This document shows, piece by piece, positions 42,362 to 51,227 of a stretch of 64,000 bases of DNA. The notes below the pieces were generated by a model. That model did not search any database. It worked only from the letters and a program-made list of their open reading frames with translations, and was not told the DNA's origin. Each line of letters opens with the position of its first letter. The first letter of the stretch is position 1. The DNA lies in contig NZ_VTTM01000002.1 in assembly GCF_008364795.1 (NCBI RefSeq), positions 650,590 to 714,589 on the forward strand, written 5' to 3'. The translations under genes were made by a program, and so were the position numbers. The stretch comes from Azospirillum oryzae. GTDB lineage: Bacteria; Pseudomonadota; Alphaproteobacteria; Azospirillales; Azospirillaceae.

Positions 42362-44332
42362 TCACTCCGCCCGATGCGGCGCCACGATGCCGAACCGGTG
42401 CATCTGCCGATGGACGGTGGAGCGGTCGACCCCCAGCGCCCGCGCCGTCGCCGACACGTTCCAATGGTGCCGCCGCAGCGTCTCGCGCAGCCGCGCCGCC
42501 GGATCCTCGTCCGCCGGCGCCGCCGTCTGGGGCGCCTCCACCGGCCAGGCCTGGAACAGGCCGCTGTGCTGCACCGGCTCCGGAATGTCGTCGAGGTCGA
42601 TCAGCCCGCCGTCGCTGACCGCGCAGGCATAGTCCAGCGCATTCACCAGTTCCCGCACGTTCCCCGGCCAGCCGTGGCCCCGCAGAGCCGCCAGCGCCGC
42701 CGGGGTCAGCCGGTAGCCGACGCCGTCGCGCTCCGTCCGCTCGGCCAGCAGCCGTTCGATCAGCCATTCCAGGTCACCGCGCTGGCGGAGCGGCGGTACG
42801 GTGAAGACCGCGCCATTGAGACGAAAGTACAAGTCGTCGCGGAACTTGCCGGCCTTGACCAGTTCCACCAGATCGCGGTGGGTGGCGCCGATGACGCGGA
42901 CATCCACCGAAACCGCCTTGGTCCGGCCGATCGGCGTCACCTCGCGCTCGGCCAGCACGCGCAGCAGGCGGGTCTGCGACGACAGCGGCATGTCGCCGAT
43001 CTCGTCCAGGAACAGGGTGCCGCCGTCGGCTTCCAGGATCAGCCCCTTCTTGCCGCGCGCCGTCGCTCCGGTGAAGGACCCGGGCTCGTAACCGAACAGC
43101 TCGCTCTCGATCAGGTTTTCCGGCAGCGCGGCGCAGTTGATGGCGACGAAGGGCTTGTTGCGGCGGATACTGGCCTTGTGCAGGGCCTTGGCCAGATGCT
43201 CCTTGCCGGTGCCGGTCTCGCCATGGATCAGCAGGCTCATGCGGGTGTTGACCAGCTTCGCCGCCCGCGTCAGCACCGCCTTCAAGGCCGGGTCGCCGCC
43301 GGACACCACGCGCAACGGCTCCGGCAGCGTATCGCCGCCATGGTCCGGCACGTGGCTGCGCGGCAATGACACGGCGGGCGGCGGCATCGCCTGGGCGAAC
43401 AGCGGCAGGCCGGTGCGGCGCAGGCGCAGCGTGCGTTGCTCGGTCGGCAGCGAGCGGACGAAATGGACCAGATCGTCCACCTCGCAGTCGAACAGTTCGG
43501 CGAAGGACCGGCCGAGCGGCGACACCCCATCCTCCACCAACAGGTCGCGGGCCTTGTGGTTGAAGCCGACCACCCGCCCGCCGCCGTCCAGCGCCAGCAC
43601 GAAATCGGGATCGACCTCCGCGAATTCCTGCGACGCCGACAGCTTCACCACCCAGTCGCGGCGGAAGTTGTTGTAGAGGTTGGCGGTTTCGATCTTGTGG
43701 ACATAGGCGCGCACCAGCTGCAGCGCCAGATACTGGCTGATCTTCGGCTCCGGCGAATGCAGGGCGGAGATGTCCAGCACGGCGGCCAGTTCGCCGCCGC
43801 TGTCGAAGACCGGCGCCGCCGTGCAGGTCAGCGGGATGTGGGTGGAGTCGAAATGGTCGGTCTGGTGCACGGTCAGCGCTTGGGCGGTGGCGATGCAGGT
43901 GCCGACCGCGCAGGTGCCGGCATGCCCCTCGTTCCAGTCAGCTCCCAAATACAGCCCGGCCCGGCGCAGATGGTTGTCGAAGGTCGGATCGCCGATGAAG
44001 TCCACCGTGACGCCGTTGCTGTCGGTCAGCAGCAGGACATAACCCATGCCGGCGACCTGTCGGTACAGCGCCTCCAGCCCGAAGCGGGCCATGCGCAGAA
44101 ACTCGTCCATCGCGTCGCGATGCTCGCGCAGCCGTTCCTGCGGCAGGATGTGCGGCTCTCGCCCGACGGTGGGGTCCAGCTTGTGGTCGGCGACGCAGCG
44201 GCGCCAGGAGCTTTCGATGATCGGATCGCGGGCGGACCGCACGCCGGCGGAGACACGGCCAGTGGAGACACGGACGAGTTCATCGATGTGGGCCGCGCGC
44301 GCGCTGTCCATGGTCGTGGCTCCCGCAGTCAT
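42362..44332 (-). CDS. sigma-54-dependent transcriptional activator, AcoR-like
   Basis: 656 residues from ATG 44332. Domain order: GAF-type sensor (about 80-220), PAS-like region (about 235-300), AAA+ sigma-54 activator domain with Walker A GETGTGKE at 371-378 and GGTLFLDEIGDMPL, and a Fis-type C-terminal helix-turn-helix (RETLRRHHWNVSATARALGV). The sigma-54-contacting loop reads GSFTGA (418-423) instead of the consensus GAFTGA. AcoR relatives respond to small carbon compounds. It is convergent with the oxoprolinase gene and divergent from the diguanylate cyclase gene; targets are not evident. No -24/-12 promoter that I trust is in the neighbouring spacer (44333-44567). Confidence 0.9.
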   Translation of the reverse strand: MTAGATTMDSARAAHIDELVRVSTGRVSAGVRSARDPIIESSWRRCVADHKLDPTVGREPHILPQERLREHRDAMDEFLRMARFGLEALYRQVAGMGYVLLLTDSNGVTVDFIGDPTFDNHLRRAGLYLGADWNEGHAGTCAVGTCIATAQALTVHQTDHFDSTHIPLTCTAAPVFDSGGELAAVLDISALHSPEPKISQYLALQLVRAYVHKIETANLYNNFRRDWVVKLSASQEFAEVDPDFVLALDGGGRVVGFNHKARDLLVEDGVSPLGRSFAELFDCEVDDLVHFVRSLPTEQRTLRLRRTGLPLFAQAMPPPAVSLPRSHVPDHGGDTLPEPLRVVSGGDPALKAVLTRAAKLVNTRMSLLIHGETGTGKEHLAKALHKASIRRNKPFVAINCAALPENLIESELFGYEPGSFTGATARGKKGLILEADGGTLFLDEIGDMPLSSQTRLLRVLAEREVTPIGRTKAVSVDVRVIGATHRDLVELVKAGKFRDDLYFRLNGAVFTVPPLRQRGDLEWLIERLLAERTERDGVGYRLTPAALAALRGHGWPGNVRELVNALDYACAVSDGGLIDLDDIPEPVQHSGLFQAWPVEAPQTAAPADEDPAARLRETLRRHHWNVSATARALGVDRSTVHRQMHRFGIVAPHRAE

Positions 44333-44567
44333 CGTCCGCTTGTCCCGCGAACATATTTATATGGAACAGTACCAACCGGCCGACCCGATAGGCAACATGT
44401 GCAAAAGCATCAGACCGCCCCATCGGCGGGGCCACGCCATGCCCGTCGGCATACCTGCGTATGACCCCCCGCCTTTCGTTATCCTTCTGCGACATCACGT
44501 TAAGGACATTTGCACAACTCGGGTCTCATGCTCCATAAACGGGCAGGGATCGCCGGGAGCTTTCGAT

Positions 44568-45482
44568 TTGCGGATTCTGATCGTCGACGATTCACCGCGC
44601 CACCTGACCATGATGGTGTATGAGCTGAACAAGCTTGGTTACGCCACCAGCGTGGTCCACAGCGGTACCGCCGCTATCGAAGCGGTGGCGAACGAGCGTT
44701 TCGACGTGGTGATGGCCGACATCCGTCTGGCCGACATGACCGGCATCGAGTTGTGCTGGCATCTGCGCACCGCCCAGGGGCTCCGCCACCTCTATCTGAT
44801 CCTGATGATCCCCGGCAGCATGACCGACCAGTTCCACGAACTGGTGGAGGCCGGCGCCGACGAGTTCCTGCGCAAGCCGCTCGACTGGAAATGGACCGCG
44901 GCGCGTCTGTTGGCGGCCTCGCGTGTCGTGGCGATGCAGCGCGACCTGGAACGGCTGGCGACCACCGACGCCCTGACCGGCGCAATGAACCGCCGCCGCT
45001 TCCTGGAAAGGGGGGCTGAAGAGTTTACCCGCTCGCGACGATACGAGCGTCCGCTGTCGGTGGTGATGCTGGATATCGACCACTTCAAGCGTGTCAACGA
45101 CACCCACGGCCACGCCACCGGCGACGAGGCGATCCGCAACACGGTGCGCGCCTGCAAGGACACCCTTCGGTCCTGCGACCTCATCGGCCGCCTGGGCGGC
45201 GAGGAGTTCGCCGTGGTGATGCCCGAAACCTCGCCGGTGAATGCCTTCGCCGCCGCCCAGCGCCTGCGCCAGGCGATCGCCGCCCGATCGGTAAAGCTGG
45301 AGGACGGCGGCGAACTGTATCTGACCGTCAGCCTTGGCCTGAGCTGGCTGACCGGCCCCGACACCGGTATCGAACCGCTTCTGGCCCGCGCCGACGCCGC
45401 CCTCTACCGCGCCAAGAACGCCGGCCGCAACCGCGTGGAGGTCGAACCGCAGATCGCGCTGCCGAAGTCGATCACGGGGTAG
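44568..45482 (+). CDS. response regulator diguanylate cyclase (REC-GGDEF)
   Basis: 304 residues from TTG 44568, with CGGGAG 8 bases upstream; ATG 44439 would add 43 residues that do not look like protein. Receiver domain: acidic pair D7-D8, phosphoacceptor D51, K103. GGDEF domain from about 125: TDALTGAMNRR, LDIDHFKRVND, active site GGEEF at 210-214 and an intact allosteric I-site RSCD (201-204). It should make c-di-GMP from GTP on phosphorylation, with product inhibition. No histidine kinase is adjacent, so it is an orphan regulator, PleD-like in part. Confidence 0.9.
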   Translation: MRILIVDDSPRHLTMMVYELNKLGYATSVVHSGTAAIEAVANERFDVVMADIRLADMTGIELCWHLRTAQGLRHLYLILMIPGSMTDQFHELVEAGADEFLRKPLDWKWTAARLLAASRVVAMQRDLERLATTDALTGAMNRRRFLERGAEEFTRSRRYERPLSVVMLDIDHFKRVNDTHGHATGDEAIRNTVRACKDTLRSCDLIGRLGGEEFAVVMPETSPVNAFAAAQRLRQAIAARSVKLEDGGELYLTVSLGLSWLTGPDTGIEPLLARADAALYRAKNAGRNRVEVEPQIALPKSITG

Positions 45483-45544
45483 GGGGGCGATCGACTCCCG
45501 CGTTCGCCACACCACAATCGATGCAGCGACAAACTGATGGTGTG

Positions 45545-45584
45545 CAAAGAAAAACCCCCTGACTTCCTTCCGGAAATCAGGGGG
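45545..45584 (-). terminator. Rho-independent terminator of tRNA-Met
   Basis: Stem CCCCCTGA/TCAGGGGG (45555-45562 with 45577-45584) and, on the minus strand, TTTT then CTTT after it. It sits 10 bases beyond the tRNA 3' end and may also stop transcripts from the convergent cyclase gene. Confidence 0.85.
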
Positions 45585-45594
45585 CTTCCTGTGA

Positions 45595-45670
45595 TGGTAG
45601 CAGCGGAGGGATTTGAACCCCCGACCAAGGGATTATGATTCCCCTGCTCTACCACTGAGCTACGCTGCCA
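45595..45670 (-). tRNA. tRNA-Met (anticodon CAT), elongator type
   Basis: 76 bases with encoded CCA end. The acceptor stem TGGCAGC/GCTGCTA, D arm AGCTCAGTGGTAGAGC, anticodon loop ATCATAA (anticodon CAT) and T arm GGGTTCAAATCCC fold canonically. GGAATCATAATCC is typical of alphaproteobacterial elongator tRNA-Met rather than initiator or the lysidine-modified Ile tRNA, which share the same anticodon; this last distinction is by resemblance. Confidence 0.93.
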
Positions 45671-45838
45671 TCGTGAGCGCCTTTGTTGGCGTTTCCGCCG
45701 CCGTTGGCTACCATCGTGTCCCGTCGTTGCCGCCGGGAGCCGCTATATAGGATAGGGCGACTTGGCCTGTCAACGCGGAATTTTCCAGGGGTGCGATTTT
45801 TTTCGGCCGGTCAGCGGAAAGCTGCCTAACCCCCTGAT

Positions 45839-47002
45839 TCAGGCCACCGTTTCACCCGCCTCCATGGCCTCGGCGACACCCCCGGCCGTGCCGGAAATCC
45901 AGCCGCCGCCCAGCACGCGGTCGCCCTGATAGACGACGCAGGCCTGACCGGGAGCGATACCGTGCTGGGGCTCCAGCAACTCGACCCGCGCGGTGCCGTC
46001 GGGGCCGGCACGCCACAGGGCGGGGGCGGCCGGTTGGGCGGAGCGCAGCTTCACCGACACCTCGATGCCGGCACCCTCGGCCAAGTCGGGACCCAGCCAG
46101 TTCACGTCGCGCACCATCACCAGCGAGCGGGCGAGGTCGCGGCGCGGGCCGACGACGACGCGGCGGCGGGCGGGCTCCAAGCGGACGACGTAGAGCGCCT
46201 CCTCCTCCTGGCCGCGGATGCCGCCGATGCCCAGCCCCTTGCGCTGGCCGACCGTGTAGTGGACGACGCCCTTGTGGCGGCCCAGCACCCGGCCGTCGAC
46301 ATGGACGATGTCGCCGGGCTCGACGGAGCCGGGGCGCAGCTTCGCCACCACCTCGGCATAATTGCCGTTGGGGACGAAGCAGATGTCCTGGCTGTCGGGC
46401 TTGGCCGCCACCTCCAGCCCGTGGCGCTCGGCCAGCACGCGGGTCTCCGGCTTGGTCAGGCCGCCGAGCGGGAAGCGCAGGAACTCCAACTGTTCGCGCG
46501 TGGTGGCGAACAGGAAATAGCTCTGGTCCTTGGCCGGATCGACGGCGCGGTGCAACTCGGCACCCTGCGGGCCGGCGATGCGGCGGACGTAATGGCCGGT
46601 GGCGAGCGCGTCGGCGCCCAGGTCGCGGGCGGTGTTCAGCAGGTCGCGGAACTTGACGCGCTGGTTGCAGCGCACGCAGGGGATCGGCGTCTCGCCGCGC
46701 AGATAGCTGTCGGCGAAATCGTCCATCACGTCCTGGCTGAAGCGGCCCTCGTAATCCAGGACGTAATGCGGGATGCCGATGCGGTCGGCGACCTGACGGG
46801 CGTCGTAGATGTCCTGTCCGGCGCAGCAGGCGCCCGGCTTCTGCAGGGCGAGGCCGTGGTCGTAAAGCTGCAGCGTGATGCCGACGACGTCATAGCCCTC
46901 CTCCCGCAGAACGGCTGCGGTGACGGAGGAATCCACCCCGCCGGACATCGCGACGACGACGCGGGTGTCCTGGGGGCGCTTGGAAAGACCGAGGGAGTTC
47001 AT
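45839..47002 (-). CDS. mnmA: tRNA-specific 2-thiouridylase MnmA
   Basis: 387 residues from ATG 47002. It adenylates and thiolates U34 in tRNA-Lys, -Glu and -Gln using sulfur relayed from a cysteine desulfurase. The PP-loop is SGGVDSS at 20-26; the catalytic cysteines are in [11 protein letters not shown] and [13 protein letters not shown]. The C-terminal beta-barrel begins near [12 protein letters not shown]. It sits near a ferredoxin, a J-protein and a cysteine desulfurase, all sulfur-linked. The 168 bases between it and the tRNA hold no feature I can identify. Confidence 0.96.
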   Translation of the reverse strand: MNSLGLSKRPQDTRVVVAMSGGVDSSVTAAVLREEGYDVVGITLQLYDHGLALQKPGACCAGQDIYDARQVADRIGIPHYVLDYEGRFSQDVMDDFADSYLRGETPIPCVRCNQRVKFRDLLNTARDLGADALATGHYVRRIAGPQGAELHRAVDPAKDQSYFLFATTREQLEFLRFPLGGLTKPETRVLAERHGLEVAAKPDSQDICFVPNGNYAEVVAKLRPGSVEPGDIVHVDGRVLGRHKGVVHYTVGQRKGLGIGGIRGQEEEALYVVRLEPARRRVVVGPRRDLARSLVMVRDVNWLGPDLAEGAGIEVSVKLRSAQPAAPALWRAGPDGTARVELLEPQHGIAPGQACVVYQGDRVLGGGWISGTAGGVAEAMEAGETVA

Positions 47003-47080
47003 GGCGCCCTATATAAGGCGGGCAGGCGCCCGGAAAAGGTAGGAAAGCAGGGCAGGGACAGGGGAACAGCAGGAAAAGAG

Positions 47081-47122
47081 GGCCGCCGGGCATCGCGTCG
47101 CGCGACGCGGACCCCGGCGGCC
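47081..47122 (-). terminator. terminator of the ferredoxin gene
   Basis: 10-bp outer stem GGCCGCCGGG/CCCGGCGGCC (47081-47090 with 47113-47122) enclosing an inner palindrome GCGTCGCGCGACGC; the minus strand continues CTCTTTTCC. Good intrinsic terminator between fdx and mnmA. Confidence 0.75.
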
Positions 47123-47144
47123 GGAACAGGGTTCCCCTGGACCG

Positions 47145-47474
47145 TCACTTCATCGCGTTGTTGCTGCCGCCCGGCAGGCGGACGACCAGACCGTCCAACT
47201 CTTCGGTCATGATGATCTGGCAGCCCAGGCGCGAGGTCTTGGTCAGGCCGAAGGCGAGGTCCAGCATGTCCTCCTCGTCCTCCTGCGCGTCGGGCAGGAC
47301 GTCGAACCATTCCGGCTCGATCACGACATGGCAGGTGGAGCAGGCCAGCGAGCCCTCGCAAGCGCCTTCCAGGTCCAGGCTGTTCTTGTGCGCGATCTCC
47401 AGCACGGACAGGCCGAGCGGGGCGTCCACCTCGCGGCGGGTGCCATCGGGCTCGATGAAGGTCATCTTGGGCAT
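47145..47474 (-). CDS. fdx: [2Fe-2S] ferredoxin, adrenodoxin/Isc type
   Basis: 109 residues from ATG 47474. The cluster ligands are C39, C45, C48 and C85 in the pattern [10 protein letters not shown] ... RLGCQ, typical of adrenodoxin-like ferredoxins that supply electrons to Fe-S assembly. An acidic patch [13 protein letters not shown], used for partner docking, lies between the third and fourth ligands. In this genome it follows the HscB-like gene, the usual isc order apart from the missing hscA. Confidence 0.94.
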   Translation of the reverse strand: MPKMTFIEPDGTRREVDAPLGLSVLEIAHKNSLDLEGACEGSLACSTCHVVIEPEWFDVLPDAQEDEEDMLDLAFGLTKTSRLGCQIIMTEELDGLVVRLPGGSNNAMK

Positions 47475-47537
47475 GGGGTCCTCGTTCCTTTAAGGTTGCC
47501 TAGCGGTTGTAAGAGGCGATTGTAAGGGAAAAGCGGA

Positions 47538-48233
47538 TCAGGGCCGCGGCGGTGTCAGGGCGGCGCGGCGGTCGCGGACGTCGGCGGCCAGCGCCTCCAG
47601 CCGTTCCAGCCGGGCCAGGATGCGGGCGGCACCGTCGGAGGCCGGCGGGCTTTCCGGGCCGGAGGCCGTCTGCGCCTTGCGGAAGGCGGGGGTGAGATAC
47701 TTGATGCAGGCCTCGACCCGCTGGCTGAGGTCCGCCCCGATGCGGTCCAACTCCAGCGCGTCCTCGGCGCGGGACAGCCGGGTGGCGAGGTCGGCGATCT
47801 CTTCATCCCCATTGCCGTCCGCGTCGTCGACGGCCGGCGTGCCGCCCAGCAGGGTCAGCAGTGCATGGGCGCGGCGGATTGGATCGCGCAGCACGTCATA
47901 GGCTTCGCGCAGAGCCTCGACCTGGGCCTTGGCGTTGGCCTGCTGGCGTGGGCCGCGGGCGGCGAAGCGATCCGGATCCATGGCGCGGGTGAAGCCGGCA
48001 TGCTGCTTCGTCAACTGCTCCAGATCGATGTCGAAGCGGCGTTCCAGCCCCAGCCGGGTGAAGGGGTCGAGCGGTCGCGGCGGCTGGGCCGCACCGCAGG
48101 CGTGGCAGAACAGGGCGCGCGGCGCCACCGAACGGCCGCAGGTGCCGCACGGCTCCAGATCGCCGGCGATGGCGCCGGAAATTCCGCCGCTGCTGTTGCC
48201 GGGCGGGCCGGATTTGGAACGGGTCATGCGCAC
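47538..48233 (-). CDS. HscB-like J-domain protein with zinc ribbon and degenerate HPD
   Basis: 231 residues from ATG 48233 (ATG 48227 possible). A four-Cys zinc-ribbon-like motif C29xxC32...C43xxC46 is followed by a J-domain beginning DPFTRLGLERRFDID. The HPD motif is DPD at 86-88 (AMDPDRFA); the His that stimulates Hsp70 ATPase is lost. The C-terminal helices (EEIADLATRLSRAEDALELDRIGAD) resemble the HscB substrate/IscU-binding domain. HscB normally hands IscU to HscA. No hscA or iscU is nearby. Position between a cysteine desulfurase and fdx supports an Fe-S role, but activity is uncertain. Confidence 0.75.
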   Translation of the reverse strand: MRMTRSKSGPPGNSSGGISGAIAGDLEPCGTCGRSVAPRALFCHACGAAQPPRPLDPFTRLGLERRFDIDLEQLTKQHAGFTRAMDPDRFAARGPRQQANAKAQVEALREAYDVLRDPIRRAHALLTLLGGTPAVDDADGNGDEEIADLATRLSRAEDALELDRIGADLSQRVEACIKYLTPAFRKAQTASGPESPPASDGAARILARLERLEALAADVRDRRAALTPPRP

Positions 48234-48427
48234 AGTCCGTCAAAACGCCGAAAGGATCGGCCGATAGGATCGATACCCCGACATCAGGCCGCCACTGCAA
48301 GCCGGCGGGCCTTCCGCGGGGTCATACCCATAAGCCGCAGCCGGCGCAATGCGCGAATGCGGACTTTCCGGGCGGGGGACAGATGGTCGCGCGGGCATGG
48401 CGGGCGGCAGGCGGGCGACAGCGGAAC

Positions 48428-49567
48428 TCAGCCATCCGCAGACGCGCTTCGCCGCGCCATCGCGGTCCAGGCCGTCAGGAAGCGGTCGACCGCCTCGTCG
48501 TCGCTGGTCCAGCCCAGGCTGACACGGATGGCGCTGGCGGCGGACCGGTCGTCCTCGCCCATCGCCGCCAACACATGGGACGGCTTCACCTTGCCGCTGG
48601 AACAGGCCGATCCGGCGCTGACCGCCACCCCGGCGAGGTCCAGCGTCATCACCTGGGTCTCGCCGGGCAGGCCGGGCAGCATCAGGCAGCTGGTGTTGGC
48701 GACCCTCGCCGCACCGGCCCCCATCACCTGGGCGCGCGGCACGGCGGCCAGCGCCTCGCGCTCCAGCCGGTCGCGCAGGGCCGCGAGGTCGACGGCCTCC
48801 GCCAACCCCTCCCGCGCCAGCCTTGCGGCGGCGCCGAAGCCGACGATGCCCAGCAGGTTCTCGGTGCCGGCCCTCTTCCGCCGTTCCTGTCCGCCGCCGC
48901 GGATCAGCGCGTCGGGCTCCAGCCCTTCGGCCAGGACCAGCGCGCCGACGCCGGTCGGGCCGCCCAGCTTGTGGGCCGACAGCGTCATCAGGTCGACACC
49001 GAGGTCGGGCAGCGACAGCGGCAGCCGCCCGGCGGCCTGCACCGCGTCGCAATGGACCAGCGCGCCATGGGCATGGGCGATGCGGGCGGCCTCGGCCACC
49101 GGCTGGATCACCCCGGTCTCGTTGTTGACCAGCATCAGCGAGACCAGAGCCGGACCGTCCGCAGCGGCGAGCCGGCGCTCCAGCTTATCCAGATCGGCGA
49201 CGCCGTCGCGGGTCACGCCGAAGCGTTCCGCATGGGGCCAAGCGGCCAGCACCGACTCATGCTCGATGGCGGAGGTCAGCAGCCGGCGGCCGGGGAAGCC
49301 GCGCAGGGCGAAGTTGTTCGCCTCCGTCCCGCTGCCGGTGAACAGCACCTGTGCCGGCTTCACGCCCGCCAGTGCCGCGACGGCGGCGCGCGCCTCCTCC
49401 ACCGCACGGCGGGCGCTGCGGCCGAAGGCGTGAACGGAGGATGGGTTGCCGACCAGATCCATCGCCTGACCCATCGCCGCCTTGACCTCCGGCTTCAGCG
49501 GAGCGGTGGCGTTATGGTCGAGATAGACACCGGTCCGCCGGAAGGGGGAAACGAACGGGGCGGTCAC
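48428..49567 (-). CDS. cysteine desulfurase, NifS/IscS family
   Basis: 379 residues from GTG 49567. PLP-dependent removal of sulfur from L-cysteine. PLP lysine K200 in LSAHKLGGP; GSGTEANNFAL and HCDAVQAAGRLPL bind PLP; catalytic Cys322 lies in SAGSACSSGKVKPS. The extended SSG loop is of the group I (IscS/NifS) type. It is third in a cysE-iscR-desulfurase run, supplying sulfur for Fe-S clusters and, probably, for MnmA. The 194 bases after it (48234-48427) contain no gene that I can support. Confidence 0.93.
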   Translation of the reverse strand: MTAPFVSPFRRTGVYLDHNATAPLKPEVKAAMGQAMDLVGNPSSVHAFGRSARRAVEEARAAVAALAGVKPAQVLFTGSGTEANNFALRGFPGRRLLTSAIEHESVLAAWPHAERFGVTRDGVADLDKLERRLAAADGPALVSLMLVNNETGVIQPVAEAARIAHAHGALVHCDAVQAAGRLPLSLPDLGVDLMTLSAHKLGGPTGVGALVLAEGLEPDALIRGGGQERRKRAGTENLLGIVGFGAAARLAREGLAEAVDLAALRDRLEREALAAVPRAQVMGAGAARVANTSCLMLPGLPGETQVMTLDLAGVAVSAGSACSSGKVKPSHVLAAMGEDDRSAASAIRVSLGWTSDDEAVDRFLTAWTAMARRSASADG

Positions 49568-49612
49568 TTTTCAGGCACGCTCAGCTGCGAAGGCAAATCT
49601 CGTCCGGCGGCG

Positions 49613-50098
49613 TCACTCTGCGGCGGCGACCGCGGTGCTGTCGGCGGCCGGAGCCGGACGCAGCAGGTTCAGGCCGCTGGTGCCGATGATCCGCCGCTCC
49701 ACCACGTCGGCGACGGTGACCGAGCTGAGATACATATGGATCTGGTTGCCCAGTTCTTCCCACAGGTCATGGGTCAGGCAGCGCGAGCGGTTGGTGCGGC
49801 AGCCCTGCGGCGTGCCGTTGGCGCAACGGGTGGTGCGGATCGGCTCGTCCACCGCCAGGATGATGTCGGACACGCGGGTGGCGTCGGCCGGATGGGCCAG
49901 CAGATAGCCGCCGCCGGGGCCGCGCACGCTCTTGACCAGCCCGCCCTTGCGCAGCTTGGCGAACAGCTGTTCCAGATAGGACAGCGAGATTTCCTGGCGC
50001 TCCGCGATGTCCGCCAGCGCGACCGGGCTGCCTTGGCTGGTGGCGGCCAGATCGACCATCGCCATCACGGCATAGCGTCCCTTGGTGCTGAGTCTCAT
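49613..50098 (-). CDS. iscR: Rrf2-family Fe-S regulator IscR
   Basis: 161 residues from ATG 50098, overlapping the cysE stop as ATGA. N-terminal Rrf2 winged helix ([34 protein letters not shown]). Three conserved Cys at 92, 100 and 107 with His110 can bind a [2Fe-2S] cluster; the spacing is two residues longer in each gap than in E. coli IscR. It senses Fe-S status and usually represses its operon. I could not find a convincing IscR site upstream of cysE. Confidence 0.93.
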   Translation of the reverse strand: MRLSTKGRYAVMAMVDLAATSQGSPVALADIAERQEISLSYLEQLFAKLRKGGLVKSVRGPGGGYLLAHPADATRVSDIILAVDEPIRTTRCANGTPQGCRTNRSRCLTHDLWEELGNQIHMYLSSVTVADVVERRIIGTSGLNLLRPAPAADSTAVAAAE

Positions 50099-50880
50099 CG
50101 CGATTCTCCTTGTGCTTCGTGCATCCCGCTATTGTGGGACGCCACCGTCTCTAGCGGTGTGGGTGTTGAACGGGGGAGGGCGGCGGACGGGCGGTCCGCT
50201 TCCAGCTCGCCGACACGGGCCTGCAGCGCCGTCACCTGATCGAGCAGGCCGGTCAGCGCGCGGGCGACCGGGTCGGGGATCTCGCCGCAGGGGGTGCCGT
50301 AGGGCATGAATTTCCCGGTTTCCGCGCGGTCGCGCGGCATGACCGGCTTGGCCGGGATGCCGACCACCGCGGTGTCGGCGGGCACGTCGGCCACCACCAC
50401 CGCATTGGCGCCGATGCGCGCGCCGCGGCCGATGGTGATGGCGCCCAGGATCTTGGCGCCGGCGCCGACGATCACGCCGTCGCCCAGCGTCGGATGGCGC
50501 TTGCCGGGATTGAGGGAGGTGCCGCCCAGCGTCACCCCATGATAGAGCATGACGTCGTCGCCGATTTCCGCCGTTTCGCCGATCACCACGCCCATGCCAT
50601 GGTCGATGAAGAAGCGCCGGCCGATGGTGGCGCCCGGATGGATTTCGATGCCGGTCAGGGAGCGGGCGATCTGGGAGATCAGCCGGGCGGTCGTGTGCCA
50701 GCCGGCGTCGCGGGCGCGCCGGGCGATGCGGTGGAGCACGATGGCATGCAAGCCGGGGTAGCAGAGCGCCACCTCCAGCCGGGACCGGGCGGCGGGGTCC
50801 CGCGCCATGATCCCATCGATCTCTTCGCGAAGATGCTTGAACACGCCATCACCCGCCGTGGTATAGTCCGCCGCTCTCAT
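50095..50880 (-). CDS. cysE: serine O-acetyltransferase
   Basis: 261 residues from ATG 50880; GTG 50844 (then FKHLREEID...) is an attractive alternative because a TATACC -10-like element overlaps the first codons. CysE acetylates L-serine for cysteine synthesis. The left-handed beta-helix hexapeptide repeats are plain ([26 protein letters not shown]), with the catalytic His in FIDHG and GVTLGGT nearby. The long polar C-terminal tail after about 200 lacks an obvious CysK-binding Ile end. Leading the iscR operon, it couples cysteine supply to its desulfurase. Confidence 0.93.
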   Translation of the reverse strand: MRAADYTTAGDGVFKHLREEIDGIMARDPAARSRLEVALCYPGLHAIVLHRIARRARDAGWHTTARLISQIARSLTGIEIHPGATIGRRFFIDHGMGVVIGETAEIGDDVMLYHGVTLGGTSLNPGKRHPTLGDGVIVGAGAKILGAITIGRGARIGANAVVVADVPADTAVVGIPAKPVMPRDRAETGKFMPYGTPCGEIPDPVARALTGLLDQVTALQARVGELEADRPSAALPRSTPTPLETVASHNSGMHEAQGESR

Positions 50881-51026
50881 CGGCCGCCCGCGCCTGGCTT
50901 CGGCCTGTCGGACCCTCGCGGTTCAGGACCTTTCCGGTTCGGACCCATTCGGGTTCCGGCCGGCAGGGACCCGGACTTATCGATCGGTCCAGCAGGCGCT
51001 GGGGCCGATCGGGCGGGTCAGGCGGG

Positions 51027-51057
51027 TTGTCCCGGAGGACGTTACGACGCATATATG
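51027..51057 (+). promoter_or_regulatory. possible promoter of the alpha/beta hydrolase gene
   Basis: TTGTCC (51027-51032) and ATATATG (51051-51057) about 18 bases apart. Weak motif support. The surrounding 347-base gap 50881-51227 between cysE and the hydrolase has no credible ORF; it also holds a GAAA-loop hairpin at 51157-51172. Confidence 0.3.
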
Positions 51058-51156
51058 ATGACCAAGCAAAACGGTCAAGAATTGTGTGCGGAAAACCCCA
51101 CTCCAAGACGGGAAAATCCGTGACGGGCCCGACGGCCTGTGTGCCGGGGCGGTTTG

Positions 51157-51172
51157 CCGGATGAAAATCCGG
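51157..51172 (+). other. 6-bp hairpin with GAAA tetraloop in 5' leader
   Basis: CCGGAT-GAAA-ATCCGG, a perfect stem capped by a stable GNRA loop, 56 bases before the hydrolase start. It may shape the mRNA leader; no regulatory class recognised. Confidence 0.4.
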
Positions 51173-51227
51173 TCGGTCGTCGCGGTGGTCCCAACAACCC
51201 TTTGTCCGCGTCAGGAACGTCGTTCCC

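Noticed and set aside
38556..42767. A 1403-codon open frame antisense to the oxoprolinase gene
   Set aside because: Low-information His/Arg/Gly/Ala-rich translation typical of antisense frames in GC-rich DNA; the plus-strand frame has clear HyuA and HyuB motifs.
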